A stretch of 64,000 nt of DNA from Flavobacteriales bacterium (GTDB lineage Bacteria; Bacteroidota; Bacteroidia; Flavobacteriales_D; Parvicellaceae). The stretch lies in the NCBI GenBank assembly GCA_025210295.1, contig JAOASC010000043.1, forward strand, positions 1 through 64,000, written 5' to 3'. Made by a program: the position numbers and the translations under genes. The notes beneath the pieces were generated by a model, which saw nothing but the letters and a program-made list of their open reading frames with translations, was not told the DNA's origin and did not search any database. Every line of letters starts with the position of its first letter. Within the stretch, counting starts at the first letter, position 1. Shown here one piece after another: positions 51,714 through 60,792 of the stretch.

Positions 51714-54700
51714 TTATTTTATTAATGATATTCTTTTGGTTGTTTGCCCTAACTCTGTTTGAATTCTTAAATAATATACACCTTTAGCATTATTGCTAAA
51801 ATCAATAGGTGTATTAAGTTGTAGAACCTGAATTGCTTGTTGTGATTGAATAACCTTTCCAATAGCATCAAATAGTACGTATTCAATGTCTTGATAATAA
51901 GGAAGTTCAATGCTTAAGTTGATTAATCCATTAGTAGGGTTAGGGTAAACTTGAACCGCTTCTTCTATTTTGAAATTGTTGATCGAAGTTGGGCCTCCAT
52001 TTCCAACAATTATTGTTATGGTATCTGTAGCTTCACAATTGCCTAATACTCCCGAGAGAACAACATTGTAAGTTCCATCAGTATTATAGGTGTGAGATGG
52101 AGAGCCTTGAGTGGAGTTTGTTCCATCTCCAAAAATCCAATTATAACTTGTTGCAACCGAACCATTATTACTGAAGTTAACAGTTCCTCCTACAGGAATC
52201 GTAAGCGGACTAGCATTAGCAACAATAGTAGGAGATGGATTTACATTAATCGTAGTGTTTACTGGTGTCCCATTACAATTTCCATTTTGTCCTATCACAA
52301 CATATTGGGTTTGAGATGTTGGTGCTACAGTTATGGTGTTTAGTGTTGTACCATTATTCCAAACATACGACTGTGCTCCGTTAGCGATAAGTGTTACGCT
52401 ATCGCCACTACAAATTGTAGGGTTAGCAGGTGTAACAGTAACATTTGGTTGAGTGTTTACTGTAATAGTAGTGGTTGCAGTTCTCGAACAACCTTGGGTA
52501 TCATTAGCTATTACAGTATAGGTTGTAGTTTGTGATGGGGTTACAATATGCATTGTACCACTTCCTAAACCATTATCCCATGAGTAAGTCGAACCACTTC
52601 CTGCTCCTCCTGCTGTTATTGTTGCTGTATTTCCTAAACAAACAGTTTGGTCTGGAGTTACAGACAGGTTAAAACCTCCTTGGTTGGTTATTGTAGTAGA
52701 TGTATTGGTTGTACAACCGTTGGCATCTTGTAAAACAATGTTATAATTGTTAGCAGAAAGTCCAGTAAATAATCCTGTGTTTTGAAAGTTTAATCCTCCA
52801 TTAATACTGTATTGGTATGGAGCTAATCCACCAGTTTCTGTTACAGTGATGCTTCCATTAGCATCCATACACGTTTCTCCTGTAGTTGTCGCAGATACAG
52901 AGAATGTTCCACTCCCTTGAATTGTTTCAGAAGATATTGTAGAAGAGCACCCATTGGCATCAACAACCACAACACTGTAGTTTCCTCCTTGTAAAGTATT
53001 AAAGAATCCATTGGCTTGGAACGTAGCCCCTCCATTGATACTATATTGATAAGGAGTTGTTCCGCCATTAGGAATGATTGCAATGTTTCCATTATCATTA
53101 CCACAGGTAGTATGTGTGATGCTCACAGTATGAGTCATAGGACTACTTTCATTGATTACAGCATTTCCTGTTGCTTGACATCCGTTGGCATCTTGTACGA
53201 TAACTGTATAATTTCCACCACTTAATCCACCAAAAGTTCCAGATGCTTGAAAGTTACTCCCTCCGTCAATGCTATATTGATAAGGATAAGTTCCGCCAGT
53301 TGCTGTGTTAAACAACTGCCCATCACTTGAACCATTGCAACTTACATCAACAGCATTAGAAGTCAATGTAGGAGCATTTGAATTAATTAGGTTAGTAGAG
53401 CTAAAACCTTGACATCCGTTGGCATCTTGAACTACAATGTTGTAAGTTCCTACTCCTAAACTAGAGAACGTATATGGAGCAGAACCAGACGAAAAGGATT
53501 GCCCATTGTCAATGCTAAAATTATATGGTGAAGCACCGCCATTGACGTTAATAGCAATACTTCCGTCAATATTTCCACAGCTTGGATTGGTGTCAACAGT
53601 TGTAACAGTTAAAGTCCCAGTTCCATTATTAATTGTAACACTTTCAGAACTCTGACATCCTGAAGCGTCCATTACACTTACAGTATAGCTTCCTCCTGTT
53701 AAGTTTGTAAATGTATTGGAAGTTTGGTAGGTATTTCCACCATCAATACTATATTGATAAGGAGTTGTACCGTTGGTTGCGTTGATGATGATTTGTCCAT
53801 CATTACCACTACAACTAGGTGTAGTCGTAGTAGATGAAATTGTTGGACCATCAGTAATGGTAATTTGTACACTATCTAAATATCTACCTCTACATGTTCC
53901 ATCAACCAATAAATAGGCTGTATAGCTGCCAGAAGTAGAATAGGTAGCTGAGCTACTCGCACCTGAAGCAGTATCAATAGTAGCACCAGGGAAAAACCAC
54001 GAATAGTTATTAGCATTTGTACCAGTTGCGTTAAAATTAATTGGAGTACCTGTACATGATGTTGTTGGTGTTGCTGTTATGGTAGCTGAGACAGGTTGAT
54101 CAGTGACATAAGGTAAGATGTAGTGGGTTAGGTTTACATCCCAACTATCTTGGTCGTTATATGGATACCATGCATTATTGCTCCATTGTTCCCACCCTGT
54201 ATTGGTAGGAGTGTTTACAGTGCTTGTTATAATGGCAAGAGAGTCGGTATTTCCAAAACCATTCATAGAGATTCCACAATAGAAAGGGTTTCCTCCGACA
54301 TTCACAGGTGATGGGAAAGTAACGTGAAGAACACCTAAGCCAGAGTTTGAGGCTAGTGCATTATCTAGTTGGGCTAAGGTAGCAGTAGCAGTACCCAATA
54401 TATTTCCAGGGGCTCCAGAGTTGTCTCCCCATACGTTAAAATCAACAGTCGCGCCATTTCCGCCGTCATTTACTCCATAAAAATAAATGTCAAGTCCTGT
54501 TACGTGTGTATATGGAGAGTAGTTGTTATAGTACTCAGCTTTTGAAATATCACTAAAATTATTCCAGCCAGCGATATATCCAAATGGGTTGTTTCCTTGG
54601 TTTGAAAGGTAAACAGTAAGTGAATCAGTAGCAACAAAGTTTGATAAAGTATCACAGCCAGAAGAAAGAACAACATTTATTGTTTGTGTTGAAGTACAAG

Positions 54701-55994
54701 AACCATTAGTATTCGTAGCAGTTAATTGTACTTGATATGTTCCAACATTATTGTAAGTGATATTGGTAGGGTTTTGTGAGGTAGATGTTGCAGGAGAAAC
54801 GCCTCCTAGTCCTGTATTATCAAAGTTCCAGCTCCATGAAGTAGGGTTTCCTGTAGAGCCATCTGTAAAGTTGATACTTCCTCCAGCTATAATCGTGGTA
54901 CTAGAAGCAGATATAGCACAGGTTGGAGGAGCAGATGCATTAGAACAAACTGTAGATGTTGTTAGGCTTGCTCTTCGAGGGCAAACACTTAAAACAGTTC
55001 TAATTCTTGCTTTTTGATCTTCTGTAAAGATGTTCATACAAGCATCATCTGTATAATCCATGTAGTTTTCAATCATGTCTACAGAACTACAAGAAGAACT
55101 TCCTGTTGGGCATCCGTAATTCGCAGCGCCTGCTAAAGGGGTGTCATTACAGTAATCATCTTGACTACAGTTACCATCTCCCCAAATATGTCTTAAACCA
55201 AGCCAGTGTCCTACTTCGTGCGTAGTAGTTCTTCCGAGGTTGTATGTTGGGTTTAAAACAAAAGACCCATCATCTAGGTCTGCTGTACCAAAAGCATTGT
55301 AGTTCATAACTACTCCGTCCGTATTTGCAGAACCTCCAGATGGATTTAATCCAGATAATCCTGAGTTGTCAGGAAATTGAGCATAACCTAAAAGAGAACT
55401 TGCGCTTCCTCCAAATCGACAAGTCCACATGTTTAAGTAATTGTTTGGGTCCCATATTGTTTGCGGTTTAAGGGTGCTTTCAATAGCATTTCTATCCCAA
55501 GAAGTTTGTCCCATGTTAACTCTGTCAATACCATTTGTAGTATTCCCATTAGGATCAATAGACGCTAAACAAAACTCAATTTCTACATCAGCCCCTACTG
55601 GATTGGTATTGTATCCACGACTGTTAGCCATTTTTCTAAAATCTTCATTTAACACTTGAATTTGAGAGAGTACTTGTGCATCTGTAATGTTCTCTCCAGA
55701 ACCAACAGCATCTCCATTGTGAATGACATGAACAACAACAGGTATTGTTAAAACAGGTAGTTTTATTCCGCTTTTTTGTTGCTTGTATGCTTTTATCTCT
55801 TGTTGTAACCAAGCTTCAAATTCCAATTGACTTCCAACCTTAGCGTTTTCATTTCTTCTTATTTGATCATATTCGACTGTTGCACATCTGACAATACCTT
55901 TGTGATGATGCAAATGGGGATGATGTTGTGAAGTAATTAGATTACTAATTAGTACAAAAAGGAAGAAAAGTTTAAGGCTGAAATTTGTTTTCAT
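51714..55994 (-). CDS. Secreted M43-type metalloprotease with PKD, SprB-like repeats and T9SS sorting domain
   Basis: 1426 residues. Signal peptide, then a His-rich stretch (HHPHLHHHK, 24-32). The catalytic domain (about 80-340) has HEVGHWLGLRH with zinc ligands His259, His263 and His269, Glu260, and a Met-turn YMDY at about 312, as in pappalysin/cytophagalysin M43 enzymes. A PKD domain (about 355-445) follows, then a beta domain, five SprB-like repeats (about 711-1105, each ending in DANGC or similar), two Ig-like repeats, another PKD (about 1245-1340) and a type A sorting domain (VYPNPTNGLINLSIEL to the end). Exported by T9SS, probably to the cell surface. Confidence 0.92.
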   Translation of the reverse strand: MKTNFSLKLFFLFVLISNLITSQHHPHLHHHKGIVRCATVEYDQIRRNENAKVGSQLEFEAWLQQEIKAYKQQKSGIKLPVLTIPVVVHVIHNGDAVGSGENITDAQVLSQIQVLNEDFRKMANSRGYNTNPVGADVEIEFCLASIDPNGNTTNGIDRVNMGQTSWDRNAIESTLKPQTIWDPNNYLNMWTCRFGGSASSLLGYAQFPDNSGLSGLNPSGGSANTDGVVMNYNAFGTADLDDGSFVLNPTYNLGRTTTHEVGHWLGLRHIWGDGNCSQDDYCNDTPLAGAANYGCPTGSSSCSSVDMIENYMDYTDDACMNIFTEDQKARIRTVLSVCPRRASLTTSTVCSNASAPPTCAISASSTTIIAGGSINFTDGSTGNPTSWSWNFDNTGLGGVSPATSTSQNPTNITYNNVGTYQVQLTATNTNGSCTSTQTINVVLSSGCDTLSNFVATDSLTVYLSNQGNNPFGYIAGWNNFSDISKAEYYNNYSPYTHVTGLDIYFYGVNDGGNGATVDFNVWGDNSGAPGNILGTATATLAQLDNALASNSGLGVLHVTFPSPVNVGGNPFYCGISMNGFGNTDSLAIITSTVNTPTNTGWEQWSNNAWYPYNDQDSWDVNLTHYILPYVTDQPVSATITATPTTSCTGTPINFNATGTNANNYSWFFPGATIDTASGASSSATYSTSGSYTAYLLVDGTCRGRYLDSVQITITDGPTISSTTTTPSCSGNDGQIIINATNGTTPYQYSIDGGNTYQTSNTFTNLTGGSYTVSVMDASGCQSSESVTINNGTGTLTVTTVDTNPSCGNIDGSIAINVNGGASPYNFSIDNGQSFSSGSAPYTFSSLGVGTYNIVVQDANGCQGFSSTNLINSNAPTLTSNAVDVSCNGSSDGQLFNTATGGTYPYQYSIDGGSNFQASGTFGGLSGGNYTVIVQDANGCQATGNAVINESSPMTHTVSITHTTCGNDNGNIAIIPNGGTTPYQYSINGGATFQANGFFNTLQGGNYSVVVVDANGCSSTISSETIQGSGTFSVSATTTGETCMDANGSITVTETGGLAPYQYSINGGLNFQNTGLFTGLSANNYNIVLQDANGCTTNTSTTITNQGGFNLSVTPDQTVCLGNTATITAGGAGSGSTYSWDNGLGSGTMHIVTPSQTTTYTVIANDTQGCSRTATTTITVNTQPNVTVTPANPTICSGDSVTLIANGAQSYVWNNGTTLNTITVAPTSQTQYVVIGQNGNCNGTPVNTTINVNPSPTIVANASPLTIPVGGTVNFSNNGSVATSYNWIFGDGTNSTQGSPSHTYNTDGTYNVVLSGVLGNCEATDTITIIVGNGGPTSINNFKIEEAVQVYPNPTNGLINLSIELPYYQDIEYVLFDAIGKVIQSQQAIQVLQLNTPIDFSNNAKGVYYLRIQTELGQTTKRISLIK
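52680..53862 (-). repeat. Five SprB-like coding repeats in the metalloprotease
   Basis: Five units of about 79 residues each, recognisable by PYQYSIDGG or PYQYSINGG, GGxYxVxVxDANGC and a short linker. Sequence identity between units is moderate, so this is an old expansion. SprB repeats are found in gliding adhesins and surface proteins of Bacteroidota. Confidence 0.85.
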
Positions 55995-56032
55995 GTTTAC
56001 GGATCTTGTTGGTTAATCGAAAAGGAAGTGCA

Positions 56033-56266
56033 CTATTTTTTTTGCTTTGGTTCGTCAGCAACTTGTTTTTTAGCTGTAGCCTCTTTTGGGGAGGTAGAAC
56101 TTTGTGGTACAGCTAATGTTGGTAGGTCCTTAATTTTTGCTTGCTCCTTTATTGTAATTGGGGTTAAACTTAAGTTTTTGCGCTCAACAGTAGGTGTACT
56201 TTGGCTTTGGCTGTATGCAATAGAGCTGATCAATACAGCAGTTATACTAAAAAAAGTGTTTTTCAT
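56033..56266 (-). CDS. Small secreted Pro/Thr/Lys-rich protein
   Basis: 77 residues. MKNTFFSITAVLISSIAYSQ is a clear Sec signal peptide. The mature ~57 residues are low-complexity, without cysteines, and end in basic residues (KKQVADEPKQKK). It starts 39 nt upstream of the metalloprotease on the same strand, so they may be co-transcribed. The overlapping plus-strand frame lacks a plausible start context. No family recognised. Confidence 0.6.
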   Translation of the reverse strand: MKNTFFSITAVLISSIAYSQSQSTPTVERKNLSLTPITIKEQAKIKDLPTLAVPQSSTSPKEATAKKQVADEPKQKK

Positions 56267-56397
56267 ATTATAGAAATTTTGCTACGCAAGATAACGTTAT
56301 TTATAATGAATATCAATAGATTCGTTTAAAAAAAGCAGGAGTTTGTCATTTTTTTGTATCCTTATTTATGGTTTTTCTAGATAGTGCTGATATTGTT

Positions 56398-56405
56398 TAT
56401 ATTTG
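56398..56405 (+). promoter_or_regulatory. Bacteroidota -7 promoter element (TATATTTG) for the response regulator
   Basis: An exact TAnnTTTG match ending 22 nt before the ATG at 56428. It overlaps the longer alternative frame, supporting the shorter start. Confidence 0.55.
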
Positions 56406-56427
56406 CATAACCAATAATGCAAGAGCT

Positions 56428-57120
56428 ATGAAAAATATACTTTTGGTAGAAGATGAAGAAAATTTACATGAGGCAATAAAGTTAAATCTTGATATAGAAG
56501 GCTACAGTGTAACTTCTGTTTTTACAGGTAAAAATGCGGTGTCTAAAGTCAAAGAAAAGAAATTTGATTTAATAATATTGGATGTTATGTTACCTGATGT
56601 TAATGGATTTGATATTTGTGAGACTATACGCTTAAATGATGAGCATACCCCCATTTTATTTTTAACAGCAAAAAGTGATTCAGAAGATCGAATAAAAGGA
56701 TTGACGATTGGTGGAGATGATTATTTAACAAAGCCTTTTAATATTGAAGAACTCTTATTAAGGATTAAACTTTTGATTAAAAGGTCTGCAAAAGAGGTAA
56801 GCGGAACTCATGGAATATCAACCTTTCAAATAGGGGAGTTTACAATAAATTTTAATTCTTTTGAGGTTTCAAATAATGAAGGTGTGATCACTCCATTAAC
56901 AAAAAAACAAATCAACTTATTGAAGCTACTTATAGATAAGAAAAATCAAGCTGTTAGCAGGCAGGAAATATTAGAAAAGGTTTGGGGCTATGAGATATAC
57001 CCAACAACTAGGACAATTGATAATGTGATACTTTCATTTAGAAAAATATTTGAAAAAAACACAGCTCCGAATACCTATTTTAAATCTATAAGGGGAGTAG
57101 GATATAAGTTTACTCCCTAA
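56428..57120 (+). CDS. OmpR-family response regulator
   Basis: About 230 residues from the ATG at 56428 (MKNILLVEDEENLHEAIKLN). The receiver domain shows the acidic pocket DEE, phospho-acceptor Asp in LIILDVMLPD and Lys in DDYLTKPF. A C-terminal winged helix (about 130-230: LTKKQINLLKLL, TRTIDNVILSFRKIFE, SIRGVGYKF) binds DNA. No histidine kinase gene is adjacent, so it is an orphan here; its partner is unknown. The upstream in-frame extension (56368) is rejected because of the promoter element. Confidence 0.93.
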   Translation: MKNILLVEDEENLHEAIKLNLDIEGYSVTSVFTGKNAVSKVKEKKFDLIILDVMLPDVNGFDICETIRLNDEHTPILFLTAKSDSEDRIKGLTIGGDDYLTKPFNIEELLLRIKLLIKRSAKEVSGTHGISTFQIGEFTINFNSFEVSNNEGVITPLTKKQINLLKLLIDKKNQAVSRQEILEKVWGYEIYPTTRTIDNVILSFRKIFEKNTAPNTYFKSIRGVGYKFTP

Positions 57121-57226
57121 TTTTACAAAAGGTTAGGCAACCCTTTAATATTTTTTACGTCTATAAAGTAAGTAAATTCGAGATTTCTACCTCAATTTTA
57201 CTGATTTTATATTTTCCTTGTTTAAG

Positions 57227-57267
57227 AAAAGATGGAGTTACTTATTGAAGTACTTCATCTTTTTTTT
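57227..57267. terminator. Terminator between the response regulator and the PorG-like gene
   Basis: A hairpin (57227-57243 with 57248-57263, one G-T pair and one bulge) followed by T residues, about 100 nt after the plus-strand gene. The stop codon of the minus-strand gene (57255-57257) lies inside its right arm. Confidence 0.7.
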
Positions 57268-58055
57268 CTGAAATTATTTTTACACTCGTTGTTAGGGAGT
57301 ATTCTAAAGCTAAGCATAACTCCATAAATAGAATACCAATCTTTATTTTGAGAATTACCTCTTTGTAAGCCATTTATGCCATAACTTTTACTGAGATCGG
57401 AGGCTAAAGTTCCATTTTCTATTTCTAATTGCGTGAGGTCTACATAGGTTCCACTAACATCATCTAAATAATCTGTAAATGTTTTTCGAATTCCGTATTC
57501 AGCACTAAGCGCAAATCGCTTAGAAAGATTTATTTTAACACCTAATCCTGCTGGTAAACTGATTTGTTGTGATTTATATTGCTTATTAGGGTTTTGAGAG
57601 GAGCCTTGACCTTCTGTGCCTAATGTTTGGAGACTAACCCAATCACCATTATTGTTGGTTTGAGGGTTCATTTTAAAATAGGTAATTCCTCCAAATAAAT
57701 AAGGAGTTCCCTTATATTTTTTTTTCTCTCCTATTTCAAAAGGCATAAAGTTAATTTCTAATGCAGGCCCAATTTCTAGGATGGTAGATCGAAAACTTAG
57801 GTTAGAACTAGCGCTCTCTGCTGTTACTTTTCCATACATTAAGTGAGCTCTTAAGACAATTTGTTTATTATCTAAAGACCTCCTAAAAACACCACCAAAA
57901 TTATAGTTGTAATTATTGAAGTGTGTATAAGGGTTGAGGTCTCCCATATAATAGGAACCACCTGCCATAAGACCAAATTCATCAACACTCTGAGCTAAAG
58001 AGTGAAATGTAAAAAGTATAGATAGAACAACAAGTTGAGATAATTTCTTTAACAT
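57255..58055 (-). CDS. porG: PorG-like (DUF6089) outer-membrane beta-barrel protein
   Basis: 266 residues. Signal peptide MLKKLSQLVVLSILFTFHSLAQ, then DEFGLMAGGSYYMGDLNPY, LEIGPALEINFMPFE, PYLFGGITYFKMNPQ and FALSAEYGIRKTFTDYLDD. These match DUF6089 proteins, many named PorG of the type IX secretion system in Flavobacteria. Position near nadK also matches the usual porG locus. It is 12 nt after a paralogue. T9SS function is inferred from homology and location. Confidence 0.78.
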   Translation of the reverse strand: MLKKLSQLVVLSILFTFHSLAQSVDEFGLMAGGSYYMGDLNPYTHFNNYNYNFGGVFRRSLDNKQIVLRAHLMYGKVTAESASSNLSFRSTILEIGPALEINFMPFEIGEKKKYKGTPYLFGGITYFKMNPQTNNNGDWVSLQTLGTEGQGSSQNPNKQYKSQQISLPAGLGVKINLSKRFALSAEYGIRKTFTDYLDDVSGTYVDLTQLEIENGTLASDLSKSYGINGLQRGNSQNKDWYSIYGVMLSFRILPNNECKNNFRKKR

Positions 58056-58067
58056 AAATCATGATTA

Positions 58068-58943
58068 TTAAAATTTAGGTAAATTCAACCTTCCTCTTAA
58101 TAACTTATAATTTACAGATAATATTGCAAAGACATAAGAATCATTTGCTTGAGCACTTCCTCTTTGCTGACCAGGAATAGTCCAATGAGTTTGTCCCTCT
58201 TTATTTAAAGCTGGGTTTGATAAATATTGAACCATAGCACTTTCATTGGATTGATCAACATATACAGTACTTACATCATCAATATAATCGGTAAATGTAT
58301 AACGAACCCCTGTTTCTAAGCCTATGCTCCATTGTTTATCAATAGCATACTTTAATCCAATTCCCATAGGAATGGCAACAGAAAAACTTCCATATTCAAC
58401 TCCCTCAGTTTTGAGTGGTCTTAGTTTTTCCCAATTCCCTTGGTATTTAGCTTTAGGATTGTACCAGAATCCTCCAATTCCAGCAAATAAATAGGGACTA
58501 AGATGGTTCACTCGTTTACCTACAACTCCGTTTGAACGATAGATGTGACCAAAATATTCTCTAAAAGGAAAATAATCTACCTGCACAGCCAATTCAGCAA
58601 TGGGAGATTTAAAGTGTAAGTTTCTATTTTGTCTATAAACTTCTTCAGTTAATGCATCATTACCACTTACCTGACCGAATGTAAATCCAGCTTTAGCGGC
58701 AATGTTGGGAGAGAAAAATCTTCTGTAACCTATTTGTATAGCAGGGCGCGTGGCATTAAATTCAAAGTCTCGAAAGCCTAAAATATTGTGCGATCCGACT
58801 CTGTTAGCTCCTCCTAGTTCCCCCAAAAAACTAGATGCACCTATACCAAAAGAAAATTCATTTCTCAAGAATTTCCAGCTCTGACCATTTATTCCTATGA
58901 TAAATAAGGTAAAGCATAATGTTAGAAGTAAATTCTTTTTCAT
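58068..58943 (-). CDS. DUF6089 outer-membrane beta-barrel protein (porG paralogue)
   Basis: 291 residues. Signal peptide MKKNLLLTLCFTLFIIGINGQ, then EFSFGIGASSFLGELGG, SPYLFAGIGGFWYNPKA and WSIGLETGVRYTFTDYIDDVS. It has the same barrel layout as the next gene but is clearly diverged. With 12 nt between them the pair is one transcription unit; a -7 element lies 38 nt upstream. It could be a second PorG-type component or a specialised copy. Confidence 0.78.
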   Translation of the reverse strand: MKKNLLLTLCFTLFIIGINGQSWKFLRNEFSFGIGASSFLGELGGANRVGSHNILGFRDFEFNATRPAIQIGYRRFFSPNIAAKAGFTFGQVSGNDALTEEVYRQNRNLHFKSPIAELAVQVDYFPFREYFGHIYRSNGVVGKRVNHLSPYLFAGIGGFWYNPKAKYQGNWEKLRPLKTEGVEYGSFSVAIPMGIGLKYAIDKQWSIGLETGVRYTFTDYIDDVSTVYVDQSNESAMVQYLSNPALNKEGQTHWTIPGQQRGSAQANDSYVFAILSVNYKLLRGRLNLPKF

Positions 58944-58980
58944 TTTTAATATCTATTCTATTCTTTTGTAGAAGGTTAAG

Positions 58981-58988
58981 CAAAAGTA
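58981..58988 (-). promoter_or_regulatory. Bacteroidota -7 promoter element (TACTTTTG) for the porG-like pair
   Basis: An exact TAnnTTTG match on the minus strand, 37 nt upstream of the ATG at 58943. Confidence 0.55.
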
Positions 58989-59082
58989 ATTTTTTTTTGT
59001 AAAATAACACAATGATTCTAATAGATATTTTCAATTAGTCGTCACTTTATGTTATCAAATGCCTTTTGGTGGTGGTTTTATG

Positions 59083-59961
59083 TTAATTTCTTACATCAGT
59101 TCCCCAGTGCATTTTCTTTCTTAAAGTGTTTAAAAAGCTTTGGTTTTCAAACTGGACAAGATTAATGTAGAAAGGGGCTTTAGTTACATATATTTCTGTA
59201 GAATTGGAAATCGTAACCGTTCTACTATCAAGTGTGGCAAGAAATTCTGGATCTCTGCCTTCAACTTTTAGCTTTATTTGAACATCATCAGGGATTACTA
59301 CAGGTCTGGCCGTTAAATTATGTGGTGCAATAGGGTTGATGATAAAGTTTTTGGATCCTGGTAAAACAATTGGGCCTCCGCAACTCAATGAGTATGCTGT
59401 AGAACCAGTAGGCGTTGATATAATCAAACCGTCAGACCAGTAGGAGTTTAAACATTCTCCATCAATATAGGTGTTTACTGTCATCATTGATGAGGAGTCT
59501 TTTTTATGAATTGTTAATTCATTTAAAGCAAAATTAAAATTACCAAAAACATTGCCTTTGGTCTTAGCCTGAAGTAAGGATCTTCTTTGGAGTTTATAAT
59601 CTCCGTTTTGAAGATTGTCAAGCATTGAATTAATCTCGTTTTTAGCATTATAAGCTAAAAAACCCATCCTTCCTGTGTTTAAGCCTACAATCGGTAGCTT
59701 AGAATCACCAACAGCAGTAATCGTATCTAGTAAAGTACCATCTCCTCCAATACTTAATAGAAAGTTAACAGGTTCGTTGATTTCATCAGCTTCTACATAA
59801 ACAGTATGTTTCCCTTTTAATTCAATATGTTGAGTTAAAAAAGAAACAAATTTTTTATTAATATAATATTCAATCTTTCTTTCATTTAAACTGTTAAAAA
59901 GACTTTGAATAGCTTCCACTGCACTTTCTGGAAATCTTTTCCCAAAGATGGCTATTTTAAT
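59083..59961 (-). CDS. nadK: NAD kinase, probable ATT start
   Basis: About 292 residues if translation begins at the ATT at 59959-59961. Motifs: KIAIFGKRFPE N-terminal strand, LSIGGDGTLLDT, GLNTGRMGFLAY, and STPTGSTAYSLSCGGP. It phosphorylates NAD to NADP. A GTG at 59919 would give 278 residues but removes the conserved KIAIFG strand. No ATG, GTG or TTG lies in frame between that strand and the stop of the upstream CBS gene (59979-59981). The gap to that stop is 17 nt, which fits reinitiation. Function certain; start inferred. Confidence 0.9.
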   Translation of the reverse strand: MKIAIFGKRFPESAVEAIQSLFNSLNERKIEYYINKKFVSFLTQHIELKGKHTVYVEADEINEPVNFLLSIGGDGTLLDTITAVGDSKLPIVGLNTGRMGFLAYNAKNEINSMLDNLQNGDYKLQRRSLLQAKTKGNVFGNFNFALNELTIHKKDSSSMMTVNTYIDGECLNSYWSDGLIISTPTGSTAYSLSCGGPIVLPGSKNFIINPIAPHNLTARPVVIPDDVQIKLKVEGRDPEFLATLDSRTVTISNSTEIYVTKAPFYINLVQFENQSFLNTLRKKMHWGTDVRN

Positions 59962-59978
59962 TTTTGCTTTGATAGTAT

Positions 59979-60641
59979 TTAGGTATTTAAATAAGTAAGT
60001 AGTAATTGATAACGTTCTTTTAGATTGTCGTTGATCTTGTTTTGAGTGAAATAAGCTTTAACGACATAGTTATACCTATTTAGTGTTTGTAAAACCCCAC
60101 CTATATGTTCTCTATTGACTTTAATAGTAACTTCCATTTTATTAGAATCGGGAGAAGAGGTTATATAAGAACTTAATATTTTAGTATCATTACCTTCTAT
60201 AATTTGAGCAATTTGAGCCAAAGAGTAATCGACTTTATTAATATCTAAAATAATAATTGCCCCTGGTTCAGTAATGGAAGAGGAATTGGTGAATATAGAG
60301 GTGATTTTTGAAAGTGTAGTACAACCAATATAATTATCCATTCGGTCTAAAATCGGAACTAAGGTAAGGTTTAGTTCTGAAATCACTTTCATTACTTCAT
60401 AAATATGACTGTCAGCATATACAAAAGGTCTGTTATAAGCAATGTTCATATTCTCGAGTGGAGCCGTAGCATCGTTTTGATCATAAATAACATTGTCAGA
60501 AATTAAGCCCAAATATTCTTTCCCTCTGACCACGGGTAAGTGTATTACTTTAAACTCATCCATCCAGTTTAAAGCTTTTTCCCCACTTTCATTTGGCTTT
60601 ATTGGGGGAATAGTATTTATTATAATTTCTTTCGCTAGCAT
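59979..60641 (-). CDS. CBS-domain protein
   Basis: 220 residues. Two CBS motifs in the N-terminal 130 residues (VIHLPVVRGKEYLGLISD, LVPILDRMDNYIGC) followed by an ACT-like C-terminal part. CBS pairs bind adenine nucleotides. In Flavobacteria a CBS protein commonly precedes nadK and porG, as seen here. Its specific role is unknown; it may sense nucleotide levels. Confidence 0.85.
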   Translation of the reverse strand: MLAKEIIINTIPPIKPNESGEKALNWMDEFKVIHLPVVRGKEYLGLISDNVIYDQNDATAPLENMNIAYNRPFVYADSHIYEVMKVISELNLTLVPILDRMDNYIGCTTLSKITSIFTNSSSITEPGAIIILDINKVDYSLAQIAQIIEGNDTKILSSYITSSPDSNKMEVTIKVNREHIGGVLQTLNRYNYVVKAYFTQNKINDNLKERYQLLLTYLNT

Positions 60642-60728
60642 TATTGGTAGGTGTGTGTTAAGATGATATAAGACATAAATTATGCCTAAAATATTTTTTG
60701 AATACTAAAGTCTTTATTTAGTTTCGTC

Positions 60729-60736
60729 TATCTTTG
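60729..60736 (+). promoter_or_regulatory. Bacteroidota -7 promoter element (TATCTTTG) of the second glycan locus
   Basis: An exact TAnnTTTG match in the divergent region between the CBS gene and the GT4 gene, 57 nt before the ATG at 60793. Confidence 0.5.
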
Positions 60737-60792
60737 TTTAATCATAAACAAAAGAGTACAACCTTTATTGTCAAAGATACAAAAAGTTTTTT

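Noticed and set aside
56028-56273. 81-codon plus-strand frame opposite the small secreted protein
   Set aside because: The minus-strand frame has a textbook signal peptide and sits in line with the metalloprotease; the plus-strand translation looks like an antisense shadow.
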